NCBI GenBank assembly: GCA_963834425.1 | Contig: CAWIBR010000008.1 | Coordinates: forward strand, 62,001-126,000 | Direction of reading: 5' to 3' | DNA length: 64,000 nt | Source of the DNA: CAVURS01 sp963834425 | GTDB taxonomy: Bacteria; Actinomycetota; Actinomycetes; Actinomycetales; CAVURS01 | Part shown: in pieces, positions 1 through 7,790 of the stretch | Layout: every line of letters begins with the position of its first letter | Numbering within the stretch: the first letter of the stretch is position 1 | Notes under the pieces: model-generated | What the model saw: only the letters and a program-made list of their open reading frames with translations | What the model was told of the DNA's origin: nothing | Database searches by the model: none | Translations under genes and position numbers: made by a program

Positions 1-34
1 TGACGGCCAGCAGGGTGATCGCCGTACGTCGCAT
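1..34 (-). CDS. N-terminus of a gene running off the left edge
   Basis: An ATG at 34-32 opens a minus-strand frame reading MRRTAITLLAV before the window ends. A GAGGAG ribosome binding site lies at 46-41, six bases before the ATG, which supports a real start. Two arginines followed by a hydrophobic run look like the beginning of a signal peptide or membrane anchor, so an exported or membrane product is likely. Nothing more can be said about its function. Confidence 0.5.
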   Translation of the reverse strand, partial: MRRTAITLLAV

Positions 35-215
35 GTCTGTCTCCTCGGGTCGAACTGGTAGTGCCGCCGTAGAGGAGGAGGCGGGCCGGCGAAGTCTGAG
101 ACGTCCGGCGCCGGAGTTCTCTACGTCGCGCTCAGACTAGTCTTGGACGGCCGTATTCGATACGTCCCTGCAGGACTCCTTGGGCGGTCACCCGAGGCCG
201 GCTCGAAGGATGTCC

Positions 216-1877
216 ATGAGCAAGCCCGCCATCCTCACCGTCGACGACGACGCCGAGGTCTCCGCGGCGATCACCCGCGACCTGCGCAGCCGCTATGGCG
301 CGGACTACCGGGTGGTTTCGGCCCGCTCCGGGGCCGATGCCCTGTCGTTGCTGACCCGGCTGGCCCTGCGCGGGCAACCCGTGGCGCTGATCGCGGCCGA
401 CCAGCGGATGCCGGAGATGACGGGGATCGAACTGCTGGAGCAGGCACGGGCGCAGGCCCCAACCGCCAAGTACCTCCTGCTCACGGCGTACGCCGACACC
501 GATGCGGCGATCACGGCGATCAACGACATCGGGCTTGACTACTACCTGCTCAAGCCCTGGGATCCGCCGCAGGAGCGGCTCTATCCGGTGATCGACGGTC
601 TGCTGGACGACTGGCGGCAGGCCAACCCCGAGCACACCTCGGACGTTCGGGTCGTCGGGCACCGGTGGTCCGAGCGCAGCCATGAGATCAAGACCTTCCT
701 GGCCCGCAACCATGTGCCGTATCGCTGGTACGACGTGGAGCGGGACGCCGAGGCCACGCGGTTGGTCTCACTCGCTGAGGCCGCGGTCGCGGACCTGCCA
801 TTGGTCCTGGTGCCGGAGGGCGACACGCTGCGCTCGCCGTCCACCCTCGATGTCGCCGATGCGCTGGGACTCAGGACCAGAGCCGACCAGCCGCTGTACG
901 ACGTGTGCATCGTCGGGGGTGGTCCGGCCGGTCTCGCGGCTGCGGTCTACGCGGCGTCGGAGGGGCTGAGCACCGTTGTGGTGGAACGCGAAGCGCCGGG
1001 CGGCCAGGCCGGCCAGAGTGCCGCGATCGAGAACTACCTCGGCTTTCCGAAGGGACTGACCGGCTCCGACCTGACCCATCGGGCCGTGGCCCAGGTGTCG
1101 CGATTCGGCGCCGAGATGGTGCTGGCCCGCGACGTCGTCGGGCTGGAGGCGCGGGGGCCGGTACGGGCCGTCGTCTTTGCCGGCTCGGGTGAGATCGAGG
1201 CGCGGGCGGTGATCGTTGCGACCGGCGTCTCGTATCGCCGGCTCGAGGCCGACGGCCTGGCCGAGCTGACCGGGCGGGGCGTCTATTACGGCGCCAACGC
1301 CGGTGACGCCGGCCAGTGTGAGGGCGACGACGTCTACGTCGTGGGCGCGGCCAACTCGGCCGGCCAGGCCGCGCTCAACCTGGCGCGGTTCGCCAAGCGG
1401 GTCGTCGTCGTGGCTCGGGCCGCGACGTTGGCCGACTCGATGTCGCAGTACCTGGTCGAGCGGATCCTGGCTGCACCCAACATTGAGGTGCGCTACCGAT
1501 CCGAGGTGGTGGCCTGCCGGGGCGACGGGCATCTGGAGGCGCTGGTGCTGGCCGATCGGGACTCCGGAGCGCGCGACGAGGTCTCGGCGAGCTGGCTCTT
1601 CGTCTTCGTGGGCGCCTCGCCGCGGACCGACTGGCTGGGCGAGGCGGTCGTCCGCGACGAGCACGGTTTCGTCGTGACCGGCCCGGACCTGGCTGGGACG
1701 AAGGGGTTTTCGGCCGCCTGGCCGCTGCCCCGCTCGCCGTACGCCTTGGAGACGAGCGTGCCCGGAGTCTTCGCCGCCGGAGATGTGCGGCTGGACTCGA
1801 TGAAGCGGGTCGCCTCGGCGGTCGGCGAGGGCGCGATGTCGGTCTATCTCGTGCACCGCTATCTGGCCTCGACCTGA
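216..1877 (+). CDS. Response-regulator receiver fused to thioredoxin-reductase-like FAD oxidoreductase
   Basis: A 553-residue fusion. Residues 1-125 are a receiver domain with the acidic pocket (D10-D12), phospho-acceptor D62 in AADQRMP and K113 in LLKPWDP. Residues 143-215 look like a glutaredoxin/thioredoxin fold without a CxxC pair. From 229 on it is an FAD/NAD(P)H disulfide-reductase module with GGGPAG (234-239), a second nucleotide motif VVGAANSAGQ, and a C-terminal FAAGDVRLDSMKRV flavin site. The usual thioredoxin-reductase CxxC is missing: the matching stretch reads GDAGQC with a single cysteine. Start 216 was chosen because GAAGGA lies five bases upstream; a TTG at 180 and ATG at 210 are in frame. 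The stop overlaps the next ATG (TGATG), so it is translationally coupled to the kinase. Likely a redox output controlled by phosphorylation; the electron acceptor is unknown. Confidence 0.88.
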   Translation: MSKPAILTVDDDAEVSAAITRDLRSRYGADYRVVSARSGADALSLLTRLALRGQPVALIAADQRMPEMTGIELLEQARAQAPTAKYLLLTAYADTDAAITAINDIGLDYYLLKPWDPPQERLYPVIDGLLDDWRQANPEHTSDVRVVGHRWSERSHEIKTFLARNHVPYRWYDVERDAEATRLVSLAEAAVADLPLVLVPEGDTLRSPSTLDVADALGLRTRADQPLYDVCIVGGGPAGLAAAVYAASEGLSTVVVEREAPGGQAGQSAAIENYLGFPKGLTGSDLTHRAVAQVSRFGAEMVLARDVVGLEARGPVRAVVFAGSGEIEARAVIVATGVSYRRLEADGLAELTGRGVYYGANAGDAGQCEGDDVYVVGAANSAGQAALNLARFAKRVVVVARAATLADSMSQYLVERILAAPNIEVRYRSEVVACRGDGHLEALVLADRDSGARDEVSASWLFVFVGASPRTDWLGEAVVRDEHGFVVTGPDLAGTKGFSAAWPLPRSPYALETSVPGVFAAGDVRLDSMKRVASAVGEGAMSVYLVHRYLAST

Positions 1878-3275
1878 TGCAGGTCAGCGACATCCGCGGC
1901 CTGTCGGTCTTCGACGGGCTCAGCGACGAGCAGCTCGGTGCGCTGGTCGCGGTCGGCGACCAGGTGATGATCGAGCCCGGGGTCGAGCTGTTTCACGAGG
2001 GCGAGCATGCGGACTTCTGGTGGGTTCTCGTCGAGGGGGCGATCGATCTCTACCGGCACATCGGACGTGAGGACACTCGGGTCGGGCGGATGGACGTGCC
2101 CGGCCGCTGGGCCGGCGGCTTCCGGGCGTGGGACGAGCGCGGCGTCTATCTGGCCTCGGGCCGCGGAGTCGCGGCCGGCTGCCTGCTGCGGGTCCCGGCG
2201 CCCGAGCTGCGGTCGTTGTGCGACGAGTGGTTCCCGTTCGGCGGGCACCTGATCGAGGGGCTCTTCGGGACGGCCCGATCGATCGAAGCCACTGCGCGGC
2301 AACGGGAGTCGCTCGTCACCTTGGGGACGTTGGCCGCGGGACTGGCCCACGAGATCAATAACCCGGCGGCGGCCGCGACCCGGGCGGTCGATGCTTTGGA
2401 GGATGTGTGCCGCGGGTTGCTCACCTCCCTGGATCGCCTGGCGCAGGGCGGGATCTCGGCCGAGCAGTTCCGTGCGCTGGACGCGCTGCGCGTCGAGGTC
2501 GAACCGCGGTCGGGTGTCGTGGATGCCCTGGATGTGGCCGACCTGGAGGACGAGCTCTCGACTTGGATGTCCGGTCACGGCGTCGGGCACGACTGGGTGA
2601 TCGCGCCCGCGCTGGCTGCGGCGGGTGTCGACGTTGCCTGGTGTCAAAGGGTTTCCGCGGTCCTGGACGATGCCGCGATGGAGCCGGGTCTGGAGTGGGT
2701 TGCGAGCACCTTCACGTTGCGGACGCTGCTGGCCGAGCTGAAGTCATCGACCCGCCGGATCTCCGAGCTGGTGGCGGCCACTCGCTCGTATACCCAGATG
2801 GATCGTGGGTCGCTGCAACAGATCGACGTCACTGAGGGCCTGGAGAGCACGCTGGTCATGCTGGGCCACAAGCTGCGCGCGGGTGCTGGTGTGACGGTGG
2901 TGCGGGACTACAGCGCGGACGCCCCGAGGATCCAGGCTTATGCCGGTGAGCTCAACCAGGTGTGGACCAACCTGATCGACAACGCGATCGACGCGATGGA
3001 GGGGTCGGGGACGTTGGCGGCTGACGACCCGGCCTGATGGCGAGTTCGTCGTGGTGGAGGTCGCGGACACCGGGCCGGGCATGCCGCCCGAGGTCGTCGA
3101 CCGGGCGTTCGAGGCGTTCTACACGACCAAGGAGGTCGGCAAGGGCACCGGCCTCGGGCTCGACATCGCCCGGCGGATCGTGGTCGATCGGCACGGCGGC
3201 ACGATCACCATCGACTCCGGGCCCGGCCGGACCGTCATGCAGGTCCGCCTGCCCGTGCGACCGCCGTCCACCTAG
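1877..3275 (+). CDS. cNMP-binding-domain sensor histidine kinase (one frameshift)
   Basis: The N-terminal 120 residues form a cyclic-nucleotide-binding-type barrel (FDGLSDEQL...GVELFHEGEHADFWWVLVEG). The dimerisation box LAAGLAHEINNPAAAA follows, with phospho-accepting His about residue 158. The N box NQVWTNLIDNAIDAM is near residue 360, then the G boxes VEVADTGPGMP and GKGTGLGLDIARRIV. The N-terminal frame stops at 3037, and the ATP-binding end continues in another frame through 3275. Reading RLTTRPDGEFVVVEVADTG places a one-base break near 3010-3020. There are no membrane segments, so it is a cytosolic sensor. It is the obvious partner of the receiver-reductase just upstream. The break is probably a sequencing error, because all kinase motifs survive. 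Confidence 0.82.
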
Positions 3276-3412
3276 CCGGTGGTCGAGACAGTGCGTCGTG
3301 GGTGCTGCCCGACACGCTGGTACTCCACGGTGACGAGCGCGGCGGGTCGACCGGGAGGCACGACGAACTGTCTGGCCGCGGTGCGTGACCACGGTCGAAC
3401 GACCGGCTAGAG

Positions 3413-3428
3413 TCGAACACGTGTACGA
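3413..3428 (+). promoter_or_regulatory. SOS/LexA-like box on a leaderless start
   Basis: The 16-mer TCGAACACGTGTACGA is palindromic except for one base pair and matches the actinobacterial SOS consensus TCGAACACATGTTCGA at 14 of 16 positions. It overlaps the last base of a -10 box TAGAGT (3408-3413), the expected transcription start and the GTG start codon at 3421. A repressor bound here would block both initiation and the first codons. Confidence 0.6.
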
Positions 3429-5469
3429 CACGGGATGGGACGCGGGCCTGGACGAGCAGCAGCTCGCAGCGGTGCTGCACGGCGACGACCCGTTGGTCAT
3501 CCTGGCCGGCGCGGGCACGGGCAAGACGCGCACCCTGACCAGCCGGGTCGCAGCACTGCTCGAGAGCGGTACGCCGCCCGAGCGCATCCTGCTGCTGACC
3601 TTCACCCGCCGCGCGGCCGAGGACATGCTGGGCCGGGTCGCCGCCATCTGTGGTGACTCCACGGCGGCCAGCCGGATCTGGGGCGGCACGTTCCACGCCA
3701 TCGCGCACCGGCTCATCGCGGAGCACTGTGCCAACCTCGACCTGTCGACCGTCTCGGTCATCGATCCGAGCGACGTGGCCGACCTGATGGACCTCATGCG
3801 CGACGAACACGGCCTGACCGCAACGGGTTCCAGCGATCGGATGCCGCGGGCCTCAACCCTGGCCGACCTCTACAGCCGATCGGTCAACACCGGCCGAGCG
3901 GCCCGCGAGGTGATCCAGACCGACTACCCCTGGTGCGAGCCGCACACCGACGCGATCATGGCGCTGCTGCGGGCCTTCGTCGCTCGCAAGCGTGACCGCG
4001 GGCTGCTCGACTTCGACGACCTCCTGCTGACCTGGCGCGCCCTGCTGGACAACCCGGCGACCGGCGACCGGCTCCGCGAACGCTGGGACCACGTGCTGGT
4101 CGACGAGTTCCAGGACGTCAACCAGATCCAGGTCGACATCGTGAACCGCCTGCGGATCGACGGCCAGGGCCTGACCGTCGTGGGCGACGACGCGCAGGCG
4201 GTCTACGGCTTTCGCGGCGCCGCCAGCGGCCACCTGCTGGACCTCGCGTCCACTCTCCCGAAGGCGCGCACGGTCAAGCTCGAGTGCAACTTCCGCTCCC
4301 GCCAACCATTGCTCGAGCTGGCCAACCGGGTCCGGCCGGGCGAGGGCGACGAGCGGCTGGTCCTGCACGCCGCCCGCACCGACGTGACCGAAGGGCCAGG
4401 GGTGGCGCAGCGGCCGACCGGCAAGCCCCGGCTGGTCCGCTGTTACGACGCGCCGGAGGAGGCCCGTCAGGTCGCCGACGCGCTCGTGGCCGACATGGAG
4501 CTCGGCGGCCGGCTGCGCGACCACGCCGTCCTGATGCGCGCCTCGCATCACAGCGACCTGCTGGAGCTCGAGCTGACGGCCCGCCGGATCCCGTTCGTGA
4601 AGTACGGCGGCCTGAAGTTCCTCGAGGCCGCGCACGTCAAGGACTTCCTGGCCACCCTTCGGGTCCTCGACAACCCGCAGGACGAGGTGGCCTGGTTCCG
4701 GCTGCTGCGTCTGCACAAGGGCGTCGGGCCGGCTAGTGCCGGCGCGATGCTCAAGCTGGTGCTCGACGACCCGACCAACACCGGTGCCGTCGTCGCCGCC
4801 GCGCCGAGCCCGGCCCGCACGGCCCTGGCCGACACCCTGCAGAAGCTGAACGATGCCACGTCGCCCCACCCGGTCGGCCAGCAGGTCACCACCTGTGCAA
4901 CCGTGTTGAAACCGTTGCTGCAGAACAGGTATCGCGACTCCGCCGTCCGGTTGGGCGATGTCGACCGACTGGCCGAGGCGGCGTCGCGGTCGCCCGACCT
5001 GGCGTCGTTCGTGGCCGAGGTCACCCTCGACCCACCGCAGAGCACCGGCGACTATGCGAAGCCGCCGCACATCGACGAGGACTTCGTCACCCTGTCGACC
5101 GTCCACTCGGCCAAGGGCCTGGAGTGGCCCCGCGTTCACGTGATCCACGCCGTCGACGGTTCCTTCCCCTCCGACATGGCGCTGACCAGTCCGGAGGGCC
5201 TGGCCGAGGAGTCCCGGCTGTTCTACGTCGCGGCGACCAGGGCTCGCGACGAGCTGAGCATCTACACCCCGCTGCGGATGCCCCATCACCGCAACGCTCG
5301 CGACGACCGGCACAGCTTCGCCCCGCAGAGCCGGTTCCTGACCCCCGAGGCGGTCGCGGTGATGGACGTCCGAGAGCGCACTCGGCGTACGCCGGCTCTG
5401 GTCGGGTCGTCGGCCACCGCATCGGCGCCCAGCGTCGCGATCCCTACTCTCGACGAGCTCTTCGGCTGA
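3421..5469 (+). CDS. UvrD/Rep-family ATP-dependent DNA helicase
   Basis: A 682-residue SF1A helicase. It shows Walker A AGAGTGKTRT (about residues 30-38), motif Ia TFTRRAAEDM, motif II LVDEFQDVNQIQ (about 226), motif III VGDDAQAVYGFRGA, motif IV/V region ECNFRS, and motif VI-type TVHSAKGLEWPRVHVI plus FYVAATRARDEL near the C-terminus. It unwinds DNA 3' to 5' in repair or replication restart. The GTG at 3421 was preferred to a start at 3385 because TAGAGT ends seven bases before it, giving a leaderless transcript, and the conserved helicase sequence begins right there. The SOS-like box on the start suggests damage induction. The exact subfamily (UvrD, PcrA or a shorter actinobacterial UvrD) is not settled. 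Confidence 0.9.
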   Translation: MYDTGWDAGLDEQQLAAVLHGDDPLVILAGAGTGKTRTLTSRVAALLESGTPPERILLLTFTRRAAEDMLGRVAAICGDSTAASRIWGGTFHAIAHRLIAEHCANLDLSTVSVIDPSDVADLMDLMRDEHGLTATGSSDRMPRASTLADLYSRSVNTGRAAREVIQTDYPWCEPHTDAIMALLRAFVARKRDRGLLDFDDLLLTWRALLDNPATGDRLRERWDHVLVDEFQDVNQIQVDIVNRLRIDGQGLTVVGDDAQAVYGFRGAASGHLLDLASTLPKARTVKLECNFRSRQPLLELANRVRPGEGDERLVLHAARTDVTEGPGVAQRPTGKPRLVRCYDAPEEARQVADALVADMELGGRLRDHAVLMRASHHSDLLELELTARRIPFVKYGGLKFLEAAHVKDFLATLRVLDNPQDEVAWFRLLRLHKGVGPASAGAMLKLVLDDPTNTGAVVAAAPSPARTALADTLQKLNDATSPHPVGQQVTTCATVLKPLLQNRYRDSAVRLGDVDRLAEAASRSPDLASFVAEVTLDPPQSTGDYAKPPHIDEDFVTLSTVHSAKGLEWPRVHVIHAVDGSFPSDMALTSPEGLAEESRLFYVAATRARDELSIYTPLRMPHHRNARDDRHSFAPQSRFLTPEAVAVMDVRERTRRTPALVGSSATASAPSVAIPTLDELFG

Positions 5470-5519
5470 GCTGGTCAGGCGAGTTCCTTTCGACCTGAGA
5501 CGTCTGCGAGAGTGGAGCG

Positions 5520-5747
5520 ATGGATTTGCTGCCCCTCGGCGAAGTCCAGCGCCGACTGCGGATCGTGTCGCAGTCCTACCTCGGAGTGCGGTCGATCGAG
5601 GTCAGCCGGATCGTCGGATCGCTCGACCGGACCGACGATTTCGACCGACAGTTCCGGCCGCGGCGAGAAGCCTCGGTCAAGCGGCTCGAGAGCCTGCGCC
5701 TGGCCTTCCCGGAGGGTGACTTCCCACCGATCGAGGCGTACGTCGTC
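5520..5747 (+). pseudogene. 5' half of a ParB-like nuclease-domain gene
   Basis: The first 75 residues (MDLLPLGEVQRRLRI ... AFPEGDFPPIEAY) match the start of an actinobacterial ParB/sulfiredoxin-fold protein family. The expected continuation, the box around 'FVRDGHHRV', is absent. Near 5747 the frame runs into antisense of a sigma factor, although it stays open by chance to 6206. The matching 3' half resumes at about 6217, so one gene has been split and about 60 codons replaced. ATG 5520 follows GAGAGTGGAGCG. Confidence 0.65.
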
Positions 5748-6132
5748 GAACATGTCGTGCAGCACCAGCGTCAGTCGCTGGGCCGGCTGAAAGGTGTCCA
5801 GGATGACGGCGAACGTCGTGCCGATCGCGTGGGCGCGGGCCTACTTCGATCTCCGCCGGCCACGTGTCAACGGGTCGCGCTCGACGACTGGAGCGAATCG
5901 GCCCGATGGATCGATGCCGACGTCATCCAACGACACCGAACTACGATCGTGATCACCTCCGGACGTGTCGATCCGCTCGACGTCCTCGGTCCCGTTGCGG
6001 CTGAACCGGATCGACGCGTCCTGCACGACGTCGTCGGCCTCCGCGAACGAGCCCAGCATCCGGTAGGCGACGGCCCGCAGACGCGGTCGCTGCTGCTCGA
6101 ACTCGGCGGCCAGGTCGTCGATGTCGTGCACA
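5748..6132 (-). pseudogene. ECF41 (SigJ-like) sigma factor remnant
   Basis: On the minus strand, from GTG 6132, region 2 is clear (EFEQQRPRLRAVAYRMLGS, then EADDVVQDASIRFSR). The middle is degenerate, and an in-frame TAG lies at 5843-5841. After the stop the same frame gives region 4.1 (IGTTFAVILDTFQP, then LTLVLHDMF). It ends abruptly at about 5747, where the ParB-like gene begins on the other strand. The DNA-binding helix-turn-helix and the SnoaL-like tail normal for ECF41 factors are missing, so no working sigma factor can be made. A GAGAGGAAG ribosome site precedes the GTG. Confidence 0.7.
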
Positions 6133-6181
6133 CGCTTCCTCTCGCGGTCGTTTCGCCGGAGTCGGGCGAGTTCAACCAGTT

Positions 6182-6208
6182 GACACCCTGGGGGAGAGGA
6201 GTGTGACA
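6182..6208 (-). promoter_or_regulatory. ECF41-type autoregulated promoter of the sigma remnant
   Basis: Read on the minus strand: TGTCACA (6208-6202), 16 bases, then TGTC (6185-6182). ECF41 sigma factors are known to use TGTCACA with CGTC in the -10 region, so this is a near match. It lies about 50 bases upstream of the sigma GTG. It therefore travelled with the inverted fragment and marks the right end of the insert, at about 6210. Confidence 0.5.
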
Positions 6209-6216
6209 GTGGACGG

Positions 6217-6681
6217 ATCGATGTGCGGCAGCTCGTCCACACCGAGCAGCAGCTGACCCTCATGCGCGAGAGTGGCTTGGCCGACGCCCGGCCGAATGCA
6301 GTCATCGAGTTCTCCCGGCCCGGCGGTTATCCCGAGCTGCTGGAGCTGATCAAGGCCCACGGCTACGACCTGGCGCGTCAACGCCAGGCGTTGCCCAGTC
6401 CCGAGGAGGTGGCCGCCGACTGGTTCGACCAGGTCTTCCAGCCCGGGGTGGCGGCCCTGCGCCGCGAGGCGCTGCCCGAGGCCTTCCAGTACAAGACCGA
6501 CGCCGACCTGTTTCTCTGGGTCTATCAGCGCCGACGCTCGCTGCGGGTGCTCTCACCGGAGGCCGACTTCGAACAGGCCGCCCGCGATGCCCGCAGCCAA
6601 CCGATCAGTCGGCGCTTTCGCCGGGAGTTCTTGCGCGAGAAGACGACTCCCCTGGCAGCTCGGGGCGACGGCTCGACCTGA
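6217..6681 (+). pseudogene. 3' half of the ParB-like gene
   Basis: From about 6217 the frame reads IDVRQLVHTEQQLTLM and continues through SRPGGYPELLELIKAHGYDL and DADLFLWVYQRRRSL. This is the C-terminal half of the same protein family as 5520-5747. A GTG at 6223 could start a separate 152-residue product, but no ribosome site precedes it. Its last 77 bases overlap the convergent radical SAM gene. Most likely the stranded end of the disrupted gene. Confidence 0.6.
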
Positions 6682-7609
6682 CCGCGTCGGCGATCGCGGC
6701 GCGCACCCACGCGTCGTACTCCTTGGGCATCTCGGTGCGACCGCGGAACGCCTTGACGTACCTCGCGTGCAGCGCGGGATCGTGGCCCTGCAACCAGGTC
6801 AGGAAGTGCTCGCGCGTGGCGCCGCGAAGATAGAGCGTCCGCGACCCGATCACCGATCCACCGGCCGCGGTCACGGCGGCGACGGTCTCGGTGAGATGAC
6901 GACGGCTGTCGGACAGACCGGGCAGCACGGGCGCGATCAGAGCGCCGGTGGGAATGCCGGCGTCGACCATCGCCCGCATCGCATCCAGCCTCCGCCGCGG
7001 GTTGGGGGTGCCGGGTTCGGTTGCCCGCCAGACCGATTCGTCCAAGGTCCCGATCGAGAAGGTCACCCGCACGGGCACCACTCGGGCCGCCTCTGCGAGC
7101 ACGTCCAGGTCGCGAGTGACCATCGCTGACTTGGTCAGGATGGAGAACGGCGTGCCGGATCGGGCCAGCTCCTGGATGATGCCCCGCGTCAGCCGGAACT
7201 TGCCCTCCGCCCGCTGGTAGGGGTCGGTGTTGGTGCCCATCGCGACGTGGTGCCGCCCCCAGTGCGGGTCGGCGAGCTCGGCTCGCAGCCGCTCGACCGC
7301 GTTGATCTTGACCACGATCTTGGTGTCGAAGTCCGTGCCGGCGTCGAGCCCGAGATACTCGTGGGTCGGTCGCGCAAAGCAGTAGGTGCAGGCGTGGCTG
7401 CAGCCTCGATAGGCGTTGATGGTCCAGCGAAACGGCATCGCCGAGGTGGCCGGCACCTCGTTGAGGATCTTGCGCGACGCGACGAGCATGAACTCCAGGC
7501 CGGACATCCGCGCACTGCCCTCGTCGGGGCCGACGACGTCACGGACGCCGAGCAGCTCGCCTTGCTCCGCGGGTCCGCTCGGGCCGTCATCCAGGACCTG
7601 CCACCGCAT
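6605..7609 (-). CDS. Rv2578c-type (SplB-like) radical SAM protein
   Basis: A 334-residue radical SAM enzyme. The cluster motif is Cx3Cx2C (C70, C74, C77 in RGCSHACTYCFARP). It is followed by the family blocks GTNTDPYQRAEGK, ILTKSAMVTRDLDVL and a C-terminal REHFLTWL. It would bind a 4Fe-4S cluster and cleave S-adenosylmethionine in the cytosol. The family resembles spore photoproduct lyase, but its substrate is not established here. The first 35 residues are poorly conserved, so M35 (MSGLEF) is an alternative start. An SOS-like box overlaps the promoter. The gene converges on, and overlaps, the ParB-like remnant. Confidence 0.85.
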   Translation of the reverse strand: MRWQVLDDGPSGPAEQGELLGVRDVVGPDEGSARMSGLEFMLVASRKILNEVPATSAMPFRWTINAYRGCSHACTYCFARPTHEYLGLDAGTDFDTKIVVKINAVERLRAELADPHWGRHHVAMGTNTDPYQRAEGKFRLTRGIIQELARSGTPFSILTKSAMVTRDLDVLAEAARVVPVRVTFSIGTLDESVWRATEPGTPNPRRRLDAMRAMVDAGIPTGALIAPVLPGLSDSRRHLTETVAAVTAAGGSVIGSRTLYLRGATREHFLTWLQGHDPALHARYVKAFRGRTEMPKEYDAWVRAAIADAVRSSRRPELPGESSSRARTPGESAD

Positions 7610-7617
7610 CTAGGTAT

Positions 7618-7633
7618 TAGAACACACGTCCTA
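7618..7633 (-). promoter_or_regulatory. Candidate SOS/LexA-like box before the radical SAM gene
   Basis: TAGAACACACGTCCTA matches the SOS consensus TCGAACACATGTTCGA at 12 of 16 positions, with the first half-site GAAC intact and the second GTTC changed to GTCC. It lies 9-24 bases upstream of the ATG at 7609, where a repressor would cover the promoter. Confidence 0.4.
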
Positions 7634-7790
7634 GATCGCCGTGAGCCGAGATCCGCGGTCACCAAGGGCAGCAGCAGTCACTCTGGTGGGGTTTGCGAGG
7701 TCACCCGTGCCGGGGGAACCGAGCCACGGTGCGACGCGATGGACTCGGGGAACCGCGTAAGGGCGGCTGCCTGCCACTGGGGAGTGAGAG

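Noticed and set aside
768..1856. Long minus-strand open frame opposite the receiver-reductase gene
   Set aside because: High-GC shadow frame: Arg/Gly/Ala/His-rich sequence without a family match, opposite a gene with clear motifs.
3853..5313. 486-codon minus-strand frame opposite the helicase
   Set aside because: Antisense shadow; the plus-strand helicase has every SF1 motif.
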